From Rhodospirillales bacterium (GTDB taxonomy: Bacteria > Pseudomonadota > Alphaproteobacteria > Rhodospirillales > 2-02-FULL-58-16), in assembly GCA_021775195.1 (NCBI GenBank), contig JAJFIG010000432.1, forward strand, positions 1 to 6,922: DNA of 6,922 nucleotides, in the 5' to 3' direction. The translations under genes and the position numbers were made by a program. Shown here piece after piece: positions 1-6,047 of the stretch. The notes under the pieces were generated by a model. It saw only the letters and a list, made by a program, of their open reading frames with translations, was not told where the DNA came from and searched no databases. Positions within the stretch are counted from its first letter, which is position 1. The number at the start of each line of letters is the position of its first letter.

Positions 1-147
1 GGCCTCGAGGTCGTCGGCGGTGTAAAGGGGCTTCACGGCGATGCCCTCGGGCGTCATGCGCGCCCGGTCGTCGGGAGACACCCCCTTCAATTCGGAACTG
101 GCGGCGGCCTTCCAGTCGCTCACCGTTTGCTTGGGAAACTCAGGCAT
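1..147 (-). CDS. Methylmalonyl-CoA mutase large subunit, N-terminal fragment (3' part outside window)
   Basis: Only the first 49 codons are present; the gene continues past the left edge. The family interconverts (R)-methylmalonyl-CoA and succinyl-CoA with adenosylcobalamin, in cytosolic propionate and branched-chain catabolism. What is seen: a DWKAAASSELKG segment at residues 11-22 and TPEGIAVKPLYTADDLE at about 32-48. These match the characteristic N-terminal pattern of the mutase (W..A...ELKG, then HTPEGI.VKPLYT). The ATG at 147 is supported by GGAGGA at 155-160, seven bases upstream. The cobalamin-binding C-terminal domain and the catalytic barrel lie outside the window. A related acyl-CoA mutase such as ethylmalonyl-CoA mutase cannot be fully excluded from 49 residues. 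The gene is divergent from gcrA. The call rests on recognising this short conserved segment. Confidence 0.85.
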   Translation of the reverse strand, partial: MPEFPKQTVSDWKAAASSELKGVSPDDRARMTPEGIAVKPLYTADDLEA

Positions 148-154
148 TGCAACG

Positions 155-160
155 TCCTCC
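155..160 (-). promoter_or_regulatory. Shine-Dalgarno of the mutase gene
   Basis: On the minus strand this reads GGAGGA and ends seven bases before the ATG at 147. It is a strong site at ideal spacing, and it fixes that start codon. Confidence 0.75.
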
Positions 161-176
161 GCACCGGGAAGGGGCA

Positions 177-182
177 AGTATA
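177..182 (-). promoter_or_regulatory. Possible -10 element for the mutase gene
   Basis: The minus strand reads TATACT, five of six matches to TATAAT. It sits about 30 bases upstream of the ATG, which would give a short leader holding the Shine-Dalgarno. The expected -35 position (about 200-205) reads ACCCCC, which is not a sigma70 -35, so the promoter would depend on an activator or on another sigma factor. This is inference from position and one hexamer only. Confidence 0.3.
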
Positions 183-229
183 CCCAAGGGCGCGAGCACG
201 GGGGTAATGAATTCCAGGTCGCACAATAT

Positions 230-255
230 GTTGCGTACGAGCAGGATTTCGCAAC
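230..255. promoter_or_regulatory. Inverted repeat GTTGCG-N14-CGCAAC in the divergent region
   Basis: Perfect 6-bp arms (230-235 and 250-255) are separated by 14 bases, inside the 272-bp region between the mutase gene and gcrA. The spacing would place equivalent bases about two helical turns apart, as for a dimeric regulator. It lies upstream of the candidate mutase -10. No regulator is identified, and arms this short can occur by chance. Confidence 0.3.
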
Positions 256-313
256 GATCACCGCTATATATTGGTGGCGGGGTTGCCCGGCGTCCGCAAA
301 TATAGTAAAAACT

Positions 314-328
314 TGGCAGACCATGCCA
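314..328. promoter_or_regulatory. Inverted repeat TGGCA-N5-TGCCA upstream of gcrA
   Basis: Perfect 5-bp arms flank a 5-bp centre, about 90 bases before the gcrA start and next to an AT-rich stretch (297-310, containing TATAGT). It resembles a small operator. I tested it as a sigma54 -24/-12 element and it fails: the GG to GC distance is 8, not 10. No properly spaced sigma70 -35/-10 pair is visible for gcrA in this region, nor any GANTC site. Confidence 0.25.
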
Positions 329-419
329 TCTGCACCCAAACCCTAACATCACGGAGGAAACGCCCAAAACCCATAGGTAAAGGTTGTTTTGCCCGGGCTG
401 CGTGCGTGACAATAGGAAC

Positions 420-821
420 ATGAGCGAAGAGTGGACGTCGGAACGTGTCAGCGCACTTGTGGCCCTTTGGGAAGAAGGCCTTCCAACCAGCGAGATCGGC
501 CGCCGCCTGGGCGTGACCAAGAACGCCGTGGTCGGCAAGGTCCATCGGCTCGGCCTGCCGAAACGCCAGTCACCCATTCGCGAGAAGCCGAAGGAGGTCA
601 CCATCATCAAGATGGAGGGCTTGACCGCCGGCATGTGCAGCTGGCCCGAGGGCGATCCGGGGACCGCAAATTTCCAGTTCTGCGGAAAGCCGGCCCTCGA
701 CAGCAAGCCCTATTGCGCCGACCATTGCAGCAAGGCCTACGTGAGAAATACCCGGGACCGGTCGAGCGCCGCCAGGTCGAACACCGCCAGGTCGAACGCC
801 GCCAGGTCCTCGGCCGCCTGA
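420..821 (+). CDS. gcrA: GcrA cell-cycle regulator
   Basis: This 133-residue protein belongs to the GcrA family. In Caulobacter GcrA binds sigma70-RNA polymerase and activates promoters carrying GANTC sites methylated by CcrM, so linking transcription to replication. Residues 5-46 are the helix-turn-helix (W5, LWEEGLPTSEIGRRLGVTKN, then GKVHRLGL). Residues 73-103 are the sigma-interacting domain (CSWPEGDP 73-80, FCG 87-89, PYCADHC 97-103), with cysteines and histidine placed as in the family. The linker (about 47-68) is short; Caulobacter GcrA is 173 residues. Residues 114-133 form a low-complexity tail of four RSxxA-type pentapeptides. The ATG at 420 fits the family N-terminus (MS..WT.ERV), but its Shine-Dalgarno is poor: AGGA only two bases upstream. 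An in-frame TTG at 384 is less likely. No neighbour is co-directional. Confidence 0.95.
   Translation: MSEEWTSERVSALVALWEEGLPTSEIGRRLGVTKNAVVGKVHRLGLPKRQSPIREKPKEVTIIKMEGLTAGMCSWPEGDPGTANFQFCGKPALDSKPYCADHCSKAYVRNTRDRSSAARSNTARSNAARSSAA
759..818 (+). repeat. Four in-frame 15-bp tandem units at the 3' end of gcrA
   Basis: The units are 759-773, 774-788, 789-803 and 804-818, followed at once by the TGA stop. They encode RSSAA, RSNTA, RSNAA and RSSAA. Units 2 and 3 differ by one base, unit 1 differs from unit 3 by two, and unit 4 is more diverged. Because the unit length is a multiple of three, slippage changes protein length without breaking the frame. The tail lies outside both conserved GcrA domains. 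Confidence 0.85.
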
Positions 822-858
822 GGTTCCCCGCTTCCTACCGAAAACCCCGACACGGGAG

Positions 859-877
859 CCCGCCACCGCTTGGCGGG
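859..877. terminator. Hairpin between convergent gcrA and cysNC
   Basis: CCCGCCA and TGGCGGG form a perfect 7-bp GC-rich stem with a 5-base loop, 37 bases after the gcrA stop. No U-run follows on the plus strand, so intrinsic termination of gcrA is doubtful. On the minus strand, TTTT appears only about a dozen bases after the stem. It may act in both directions with Rho help, or simply protect 3' ends. The rest of 822-968 shows no coding sequence. Confidence 0.4.
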
Positions 878-919
878 GCCGGCGAGGCGGCAACATCGTC
901 ATCCGGCGGACAACAAGAG

Positions 920-942
920 CCCGGCCGCGAATTATTTCCGGG
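920..942 (-). terminator. Weak hairpin downstream of cysNC
   Basis: CCCGG (920-924) can pair with CCGGG (938-942) around a 13-base AT-rich loop, 26 bases after the cysNC stop on the minus strand. The following minus-strand bases are only modestly T-rich. It is a weak terminator candidate, suggested mainly by position. Confidence 0.22.
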
Positions 943-968
943 ACAAAATCAATTTCGACCTCCGCCGC

Positions 969-2879
969 TCAAGCATTTTTTGAAACAATGCCTCTTTCTT
1001 TCAATGCGGCGATAATTTGCTCGGCGGCGTGTTCGGCACTGGTGTTGTCCCCGTCGATGTGGATTTCCGGCGCTTCGGGAGCTTCGTAAGCTGAATCGAT
1101 CCCGGTGAAGTTCTTGATCTCCCCAGCCCGGGCCTTGGCGTAGAGCCCCTTGGCGTCGCGTCGTTCGCATTCTTCCAGCGATGTATCGACAAACACTTCG
1201 ATGAATTCTCCAGCCTCGACGATATCCCGCGCCATGCGGCGTTCAGCGGTGAACGGCGAGATGAAGGAAACCATGGTGATGATCCCGGCATCGACGAAAA
1301 GCTTGGCGGATTCCCCGACCCGGCGAATGTTTTCCACCCGGTCTGCGTCGGTGAAGCCAAGGTCGCGGCTAAGGCCGTGGCGTACGTTGTCCCCGTCGAG
1401 AATGTAGGTGTGGCAGCCTACTGAGTGGAGTTTCATTTCCACTAGGTTGGCGATGGTGGATTTACCGGAGCCCGACAAGCCTGTGAACCACAGAACGCAG
1501 GGCTTTTGCCCTTTGATTTGGGCTCTGGCTTCCTTGTGGATGTCGAGCGCCTGCCAAGGAATGTTGGCGGCCCGGCGCAGGGCGAAGTCCACCATTCCCG
1601 CACCAACCGTCGCGTTTGTGAAACGATCGATCAGGATGAAACCGCCGGTGCGGGGGTTGTCGTCGTATGAGTCGAACGCCAGGACGCGATCGAGGGAGAA
1701 ATTACAGATCCCAACCTCGTTCAGTTCCAGAGTTTTGGCCGCCACATGCTCCAGGGTATTGACGTTGACTTTGTATTTGAGGTCGGTGATCTGGGCCGAC
1801 GTGGTCGAGGTTCCGATCTTGATGAGATAATTACGGTGAGGCAGCAAAGGCTCCTCGTGCATCCAGATCAGCTTGGCCTCGAACTGGTCGACGACATCGG
1901 GACGGTCGTTCGCGGCCGAAATCATGTCGCCCCGGCTTATGTCGATTTCGTCTTCCAGGGTCAGGGTCACGGCCTGACCGGGACCGGCGCGGTCAAGATC
2001 GCCGTCAAAGGTGACGATCCGCTCTACCTTGGAGGTCTGGCCCGAAGACGGGACAACGATTTCCTCTCCCGGTTTTATTGCCCCGCTGGCGATGGTGCCC
2101 GAAAAGCCGCGAAAATCCAGGTTGGGGCGGTTGACCCATTGTACCGGCATCCGGAACGGTTCCTGCCCGGCATCGGACGCGACGTCCACCGTTTCCAGGT
2201 AGCCCATCAGGGTCGGGCCGAAATACCATTGGCTGTGGGCCCCAGGCTCTATCACGTTGTCGCCCTGAAGGGCGGAAACGGGAATGGCGGTGATTTCCTC
2301 AAAGCCCAGATTGGCGGCAAAGTCTTCGTATTCCTGCTTGATCGCCTCGAACCTATTCTGATCGAAGTCGATCAGGTCCATCTTGTTGACCGCCAGCACC
2401 ACCTTCTTGATTCCCACCAGCGACACGATATAGCTGTGGCGCCGGGTTTGAGTGAGAACGCCTTTGCGGGCGTCGATCAGGATCACCGCCACATCGGCGT
2501 TGGATGCCCCGGTCGTCATGTTGCGGGTATATTGCTCGTGCCCCGGCGTGTCGGCGACGATGAACTTGCGCTTGTCGGTCGAGAAGAACCGGTAGGCCAC
2601 GTCGATGGTAATGCCCTGTTCGCGCTCTGCCTGGAGCCCGTCGAGCAAGAGAGCGAAATCGATGCCGTCGCCCTGGGTACCGACCCGTTTGGAGTCGCTT
2701 TCGAGGGCGGCGAGTTGGTCTTCGAAGATCAGTTTGGAATCCCAAAGCAGGCGCCCGATCAGGGTGCTCTTGCCGTCATCGACGGAGCCACAGGTGATGA
2801 AGCACAAAAGGCCTTTTTCTTCCTGGGCTTTCATATAGGCATGGATATCGGTGGCGATCAGATCCGATTTGTGGGCCAT
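969..2879 (-). CDS. cysNC: Bifunctional sulfate adenylyltransferase GTPase subunit / APS kinase (CysN-CysC fusion, NodQ-type)
   Basis: This 636-residue cytosolic enzyme combines two steps. The N-terminal part is the GTPase subunit of ATP sulfurylase (sulfate + ATP to APS, driven by GTP), acting with CysD. The C-terminal part is APS kinase (APS + ATP to PAPS). GTPase motifs: P-loop GSVDDGKST 31-39, switch region around EREQGITID 85-93, [12 protein letters not shown] 110-121, NKMD 165-168 and SAL 202-204. EF-Tu-like beta-barrel domains fill roughly 240-440. The APS kinase domain begins near 455: P-loop GLSGSGKST 467-475, DGDNVRHGL 495-503, SFISPF with the expected phosphoserine at about 541, and KGLY 577-580. 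All key residues look intact, and the length fits NodQ/CysNC fusions. Its ATG shares one base with the cysD stop (TGATG), implying translational coupling. Whether it serves cysteine synthesis or sulfation is not shown here. Confidence 0.97.
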   Translation of the reverse strand: MAHKSDLIATDIHAYMKAQEEKGLLCFITCGSVDDGKSTLIGRLLWDSKLIFEDQLAALESDSKRVGTQGDGIDFALLLDGLQAEREQGITIDVAYRFFSTDKRKFIVADTPGHEQYTRNMTTGASNADVAVILIDARKGVLTQTRRHSYIVSLVGIKKVVLAVNKMDLIDFDQNRFEAIKQEYEDFAANLGFEEITAIPVSALQGDNVIEPGAHSQWYFGPTLMGYLETVDVASDAGQEPFRMPVQWVNRPNLDFRGFSGTIASGAIKPGEEIVVPSSGQTSKVERIVTFDGDLDRAGPGQAVTLTLEDEIDISRGDMISAANDRPDVVDQFEAKLIWMHEEPLLPHRNYLIKIGTSTTSAQITDLKYKVNVNTLEHVAAKTLELNEVGICNFSLDRVLAFDSYDDNPRTGGFILIDRFTNATVGAGMVDFALRRAANIPWQALDIHKEARAQIKGQKPCVLWFTGLSGSGKSTIANLVEMKLHSVGCHTYILDGDNVRHGLSRDLGFTDADRVENIRRVGESAKLFVDAGIITMVSFISPFTAERRMARDIVEAGEFIEVFVDTSLEECERRDAKGLYAKARAGEIKNFTGIDSAYEAPEAPEIHIDGDNTSAEHAAEQIIAALKERGIVSKNA

Positions 2880-3787
2880 CAGAAATACCCGTCTTGCTTT
2901 TTCTTTTCCATCGAACCGGCCTGGTCATGATCGATCATCCGGCCTTCACGCTCGGAACTGCGGGTCAACAGCATTTCCTGAATGATCTCGGGCAGGGTGG
3001 CGGCTTCGGATTCGACCGCTCCGGTCAGCGGATAGCAGCCAAGGGTGCGGAAGCGGACCGAACGCATCTCCGGTTTCTCGCCGGGATCAAGGGGCATTCG
3101 TTCGTCATCGACCATGATCAAGCTGCCGTCGCGCTCAACCACCGGGCGCTCGGCCGAAAAATAAAGCGGCACGATCGGAATATCTTCGAGATAGATGTAT
3201 TGCCAGATGTCCAACTCGGTCCAGTTGGAGAGCGGGAAAGCGCGGATGCTTTCGCCCCTATTGACCCGGGCGTTGTAGAGGTTCCATAGCTCGGGGCGCT
3301 GGTTCTTGGGGTCCCAGCGGTGGCTTTTGGTGCGGAACGAGAAAATACGCTCCTTGGCCCGGGATTTTTCCTCGTCCCGGCGCGCCCCGCCAAAAGCGGC
3401 ATCGAAGCCGTATTTGCTCAGCGCCTGCTTCAAGGCTTCGGTCTTCATCACATCGGTATGAAGGGCCGAGCCGTGGGTGAAGAGATTGATCTTCTTTTTG
3501 ACCCCGTCTTCGTTGATGTGCACCAGCAATTCGAACCCGTATTCCGTCGCCATCCGGCCGCGGAATTCGATCATTTCCTTGAACTTCCACGTTGTGTCCA
3601 CGTGCAGCAATGGGAATGGCAGCGCAGAGGGATAGAACGCCTTGCGTGCCAGATGCAGCATCACCGAGGAATCCTTGCCGATCGAATAAAGCATCACCGG
3701 CTTTTCAAACTCGGCGACGACTTCGCGCATGATATGGATGCTTTCAGCCTCCAGTTGGCGCAAATGGGTCATGCGGTCGAATGTCAT
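2879..3787 (-). CDS. cysD: Sulfate adenylyltransferase subunit 2 (CysD)
   Basis: This is the catalytic small subunit of ATP sulfurylase, which adenylylates sulfate to APS in a complex with CysN. With the chosen start it has 302 residues, the same as E. coli CysD. The start of the conserved region ([13 protein letters not shown]) aligns without gaps to E. coli when the ATG at 3787 is used (MTFDRM versus MDQIRL). The PP-loop nucleotide-binding motif SIGKDSS lies at 35-41, DTTWKF at about 64-69, [15 protein letters not shown] at 133-147 and LGCYPLTGA near the C-terminus. An in-frame ATG at 3859 would add 24 residues without counterpart in E. coli. Neither start has a strong Shine-Dalgarno, so the exact start is uncertain although the identity is not. 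It is first in the operon and overlaps cysNC by one base. GC content is visibly lower than in the neighbouring operon upstream. Confidence 0.96.
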   Translation of the reverse strand: MTFDRMTHLRQLEAESIHIMREVVAEFEKPVMLYSIGKDSSVMLHLARKAFYPSALPFPLLHVDTTWKFKEMIEFRGRMATEYGFELLVHINEDGVKKKINLFTHGSALHTDVMKTEALKQALSKYGFDAAFGGARRDEEKSRAKERIFSFRTKSHRWDPKNQRPELWNLYNARVNRGESIRAFPLSNWTELDIWQYIYLEDIPIVPLYFSAERPVVERDGSLIMVDDERMPLDPGEKPEMRSVRFRTLGCYPLTGAVESEAATLPEIIQEMLLTRSSEREGRMIDHDQAGSMEKKKQDGYF

Positions 3788-3889
3788 AGGGAAATCCAAG
3801 TGATCCGGGGAGCCGCGTTTATCGGCGAATTCATGGGTGAAACGCAACACCTTACACATGCACCCACAGCAGCGCTTTCGACGCCAACG

Positions 3890-3939
3890 CAGGCAATCGA
3901 ATAGCGGTCATTCGCACACCGACCCAATTCCGATGCCTG
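3890..3939. repeat. Imperfect inverted repeat between the TPR gene and cysD
   Basis: CAGGCAATCG (3890-3899) is complementary to CGATGCCTG (3931-3939) apart from one bulged base. Overlapping its left arm is a smaller repeat, CGAAT (3898-3902) with ATTCG (3910-3914). The two helices share bases 3898-3899 and would be mutually exclusive at that point. The structure lies just after the TPR gene stop and in the likely leader of cysD. No U-run follows on the minus strand, so it is not a classical terminator. It could be a leader structure, an operator or a 3'-end stabiliser. The rest of 3788-3955 shows no gene. Confidence 0.35.
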
Positions 3940-3945
3940 TTTGCA

Positions 3946-3951
3946 AGTATA
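3946..3951 (-). promoter_or_regulatory. Possible -10 element for the cysD-cysNC operon
   Basis: The minus strand reads TATACT within TATACTTGC, the same nine bases found at the candidate mutase -10 (174-182). No matching -35 is seen at 3969-3974. It overlaps the region just after the TPR gene stop. If used, the cysD leader would be about 150 bases to the ATG at 3787, or about 80 to the ATG at 3859. Confidence 0.22.
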
Positions 3952-3955
3952 TGAC

Positions 3956-5512
3956 CTAGGTCGATGCTTCCCTCTTCACAGCCTCGGCGACGCGGGCGAT
4001 GACCGGGGGCCAGTCGCCGGGGCGGTCCTGGCGGAAGATGCGCATTGTCGGGTACCAGGGGCTGTCGTCGCGGTCCGACAGCCAGCGCCAATCGGCGACA
4101 TGGGACAACAGCAGCCATACGGGCCGGCCGAGGGCGCCGGCGAGATGGGCGACCGAGGTGTCGACGGTGATTACCAGATCCAGTTGGCCGATGACCGCGG
4201 CGGTGTCGTGGAAATCGCCGAGACGGGGCGCCAGGTCGACGATGCCGGCGGACGGGTCGAGGCCGGCCAAGTCGGCCGCGGGGTCGCCGACCTGAAGGCT
4301 GAAGAACGCCGTGCCCTCGACGGCGGCCAGCCGGGCCATGAGTTCCAGTGGGCAGGCGCGGTTGCGGTTGTTGGGCTGCTGGGGATTTCCCGACCAGACG
4401 ATGCCGATCCGGGTTTTGGCACCGGCGCCGTCGAGGCCTTCGATGGCGGGGGCCGGAGGCACGGGGATGTAGGGAACGGAGGCGGGAATGGTGTCGACGG
4501 TGGTGGCGAAGCGGCGCGGCAGGTCCATCAGCGGCGCATGAGCGTCGACATCGTCCGGTTCCTGGAAAAGCGGCACCACCCGCTCAACGCCCTCGGTGCC
4601 GGCGAACAGGCGGAGCAGGCTTTCGTGGCAGGAGACGGTGACCCGGGCACCCTCGGCGGCCAACAGGGGCGCGTAGCGGACGAACTGAAGGGTGTCACCG
4701 ACACCCTGCTCGCCATAGAGAAGGACCGACCGGCCGGCGGGGTCGCCATCTCCCAGGGGCGGGTGCGGAAACGTCCGCGGCGCTGATTGCGGACGGCGCC
4801 AGCGCCACTGGTACTCATCGAAACCGCGGGCGAAGTCGCCCTTGAGCAGCAGGGCCTGGGCGAGCTCGAAATGGGCGTCGGCAGAGTCCGGGCGCAGGGT
4901 GATGGTCTTTTCCTGGCTTCGGATGGCGGCCGCCACGTCACCGTCGTCGCGGGCCGCCATGCCGAGGAAATGCCAGGCCTCGGCGAAGTCGTCACGGACG
5001 GTGACCGCCTTTTCGTAATAGGGCCGGGCCTCGGGCCCGCGCTCCAGGCCGGTAAGGGCGTTGCCGGCCCAGAACAGGAAGTCGGCGTTATCGGGGTGAT
5101 GGGCGAGGGCGGCGTCGTAGACGGCGAAGGCGTCCTCGTAGCGCGCCATGCGGGTGAGGGCCAATCCGAGGTTGGCGGAGACCGCGGCATAGGCGGGCGC
5201 CAGGTCGGCGGCGCGGCGCCAGGCAGCGACGGCGTCGTCCAGGCGGCCGAGCTTCTCGAGGATGACACCAAGATTGTAGTTGGCGTCGGCGTTGGCCCCG
5301 TGAAGGGCGACGCTGCGTTCGATGGCGGCGGCGGCGGCGGCGAAATCCCGGCCCTGGGCAAGGACGAGGCCAAGGGCATGGAGCAGGTCCGGATGGTCGC
5401 CGGTCTCGGCCAGGGTCTTGCGGCACAGGGCCTCGGCGTCGTCAAGGGCGCCGGCCTGGATAAGCCGCATGGCCTCCTGGACGGCATTGGCGGCGGCCGG
5501 GTCCTGGATCAC
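3956..5512 (-). CDS. TPR protein with C-terminal glycosyltransferase-like domain
   Basis: This 518-residue protein has about six to seven tetratricopeptide repeats over residues 8-240. Clear units begin near 76 (NADANYNLGVILEKLGRLDD), 110, 144, 178 and 212. The C-terminal half (about 260-515) resembles the GT-B fold of heptosyltransferase/O-GlcNAc-transferase-like proteins. It has GEQGVGDTLQFVRYAPLL at 267-284 (compare the GD-type N-terminal loop), GIVWSGNP 370-377, and DLVITVDTSVAHLAGALGRP 445-464, which parallels the nucleotide-sugar site VDTg..HLA..LG.P of GT9 enzymes. There is no signal peptide or membrane segment, so it is probably cytosolic. Donor and acceptor are unknown; glycosylation of a protein or surface glycan is inference. 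The GTG start at 5512 is supported by its GTGA four-base overlap with the upstream gene's stop. An in-frame ATG at 5470 is an alternative. GC is very high (47 of 60 bases at 5281-5340). Confidence 0.88.
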   Translation of the reverse strand: MIQDPAAANAVQEAMRLIQAGALDDAEALCRKTLAETGDHPDLLHALGLVLAQGRDFAAAAAAIERSVALHGANADANYNLGVILEKLGRLDDAVAAWRRAADLAPAYAAVSANLGLALTRMARYEDAFAVYDAALAHHPDNADFLFWAGNALTGLERGPEARPYYEKAVTVRDDFAEAWHFLGMAARDDGDVAAAIRSQEKTITLRPDSADAHFELAQALLLKGDFARGFDEYQWRWRRPQSAPRTFPHPPLGDGDPAGRSVLLYGEQGVGDTLQFVRYAPLLAAEGARVTVSCHESLLRLFAGTEGVERVVPLFQEPDDVDAHAPLMDLPRRFATTVDTIPASVPYIPVPPAPAIEGLDGAGAKTRIGIVWSGNPQQPNNRNRACPLELMARLAAVEGTAFFSLQVGDPAADLAGLDPSAGIVDLAPRLGDFHDTAAVIGQLDLVITVDTSVAHLAGALGRPVWLLLSHVADWRWLSDRDDSPWYPTMRIFRQDRPGDWPPVIARVAEAVKREAST

Positions 5513-5943
5513 GATCGCCGCCCCGTGCCCGCCGGCCGGCGGGGGACCAGACGGGGTTTGGAGCGCAGCGTCCGCACCTTGGCGGACCGGGGCGGCACCG
5601 GAGCCTCGGCGGCGGGCGGCGGCGTGTCCGCCCGGTCAACGAAATCCTCGGCCCGGAACAAGGCGGCGCGGTCGCCCCGGGTGCGGACCCGGGCCTCGAT
5701 CCGGCGCAGGGTGCGGGTTACCGTGGGATGGCGGTCGGGCGGCCGGCGGTTCTCCAGCAGGTGGGCCCGGGCGATGGCCTTCAAACGCTTGAGGATGGTC
5801 TGGTAGGGACAGCGGGGCTCGCACCAGCGGGCATAGGCGGCGACGGTCCACGGATGGGCCGGCATGGCGGCGAGGCCGCGGGCGGCGCACCAGCGGGCGA
5901 ATTCCTTCCAGGAACGTTCGTGGATGCCGCGGCTCACGGCCAT
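5509..5943 (-). CDS. Stand-alone tyrosine-recombinase core-binding (SAM-like) domain protein
   Basis: This protein has 144 residues. Residues 10-85 follow the pattern of the N-terminal core-binding domain of XerC/D- and phage-type integrases: SWKEFARWCAARG 11-23, then PAHPWTVAAYARW 28-40, then TILKRLKAIARAH 49-61, HPTVTRTLRRIEA 72-84. In such enzymes this domain clamps DNA. Residues 85-101 (up to ALFRAEDF) look like the usual linker entering the catalytic domain, but the protein then ends in a Pro/Arg-rich tail (105-144). None of the catalytic Arg-His-Arg-Tyr region is present. The ATG at 5943 has AAGGAG (5951-5956) seven bases upstream; longer in-frame extension to 6030 lacks such support and runs through the divergent promoter region. 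Its stop overlaps the TPR gene start (GTGA). It could be a decayed integrase or a domesticated DNA-binding protein. No recombinase activity is expected. Confidence 0.75.
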   Translation of the reverse strand: MAVSRGIHERSWKEFARWCAARGLAAMPAHPWTVAAYARWCEPRCPYQTILKRLKAIARAHLLENRRPPDRHPTVTRTLRRIEARVRTRGDRAALFRAEDFVDRADTPPPAAEAPVPPRSAKVRTLRSKPRLVPRRPAGTGRRS

Positions 5944-5950
5944 GCAAGGA

Positions 5951-5956
5951 CTCCTT
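5951..5956 (-). promoter_or_regulatory. Shine-Dalgarno fixing the start of the core-binding-domain gene
   Basis: The minus strand reads AAGGAG, seven bases before the ATG at 5943. This selects that ATG over the upstream in-frame codons. A GANTC sequence (GACTC, 5949-5953) overlaps it. Confidence 0.7.
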
Positions 5957-5977
5957 CCCGAGACACCGGAAAGAGTT

Positions 5978-6005
5978 AAACTAACAGGGAAGCCGCGCGG
6001 GTCAA
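5978..6005 (-). promoter_or_regulatory. Candidate sigma70-type promoter of the recombinase-domain/TPR operon
   Basis: On the minus strand TTGACC (6000-6005) is followed after 16 bases by TAGTTT (5978-5983). The -35 is good (five of six), the -10 is poor (three of six) but sits in the only AT-rich stretch of this intergenic region. Transcription would start near 5971, giving a leader of roughly 28 bases with the AAGGAG site. The 104-bp region 5944-6047 must also hold the promoter of the divergent dehydrogenase gene, for which I see no convincing hexamers. Confidence 0.4.
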
Positions 6006-6032
6006 ATCGGCACGGGCCGGGCGATGCCAAAG

Positions 6033-6038
6033 AGGAGG
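6033..6038 (+). promoter_or_regulatory. Shine-Dalgarno of the tartrate/D-malate dehydrogenase gene
   Basis: A perfect AGGAGG. It lies nine bases before the ATG at 6048 but only three before the ATG at 6042, which favours 6048. Confidence 0.75.
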
Positions 6039-6047
6039 AAAATGCCC

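Noticed and set aside
314..328. Sigma54 promoter at TGGCAGACCATGCCA
   Set aside because: The invariant GG and GC are 8 bases apart instead of 10.
384..419. TTG at 384 as an upstream gcrA start
   Set aside because: It would add 12 residues (MFCPGCVRDNRN) not expected at the GcrA N-terminus. The family begins just before W.ERV, matching the ATG at 420.
140..706. 188-codon minus-strand frame spanning the mutase/gcrA intergenic region
   Set aside because: It overlaps gcrA antisense and the mutase start in another frame, and the translation resembles no family I recognise.
1746..2930. 394-codon open frame on the plus strand
   Set aside because: It lies wholly antisense to cysNC and the end of cysD, whose motifs are unmistakable. 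Its translation shows no domain and is a high-GC shadow.
3788..3859. 24-codon N-terminal extension of CysD from the ATG at 3859
   Set aside because: E. coli CysD aligns from the ATG at 3787. The extension has no counterpart there and no better ribosome site, though it is not formally excluded.
3953..3962. Perfect 10-bp palindrome GACCTAGGTC at the TPR gene stop
   Set aside because: It overlaps the last codons and the TAG stop, has no loop for a hairpin, and a palindrome this short is expected by chance occasionally.
3941..5806. Two long plus-strand open frames (3941-4786 and 4787-5806)
   Set aside because: Both are antisense to the TPR gene and the recombinase-domain gene. Gly/Val/Asp-rich translations are typical of the reverse of Ala/Arg-rich high-GC genes.
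5509..6030. Prophage or integrative-element boundary marked by an integrase
   Set aside because: The protein lacks a catalytic domain, and no tRNA, direct repeat, excisionase or phage gene is seen nearby.
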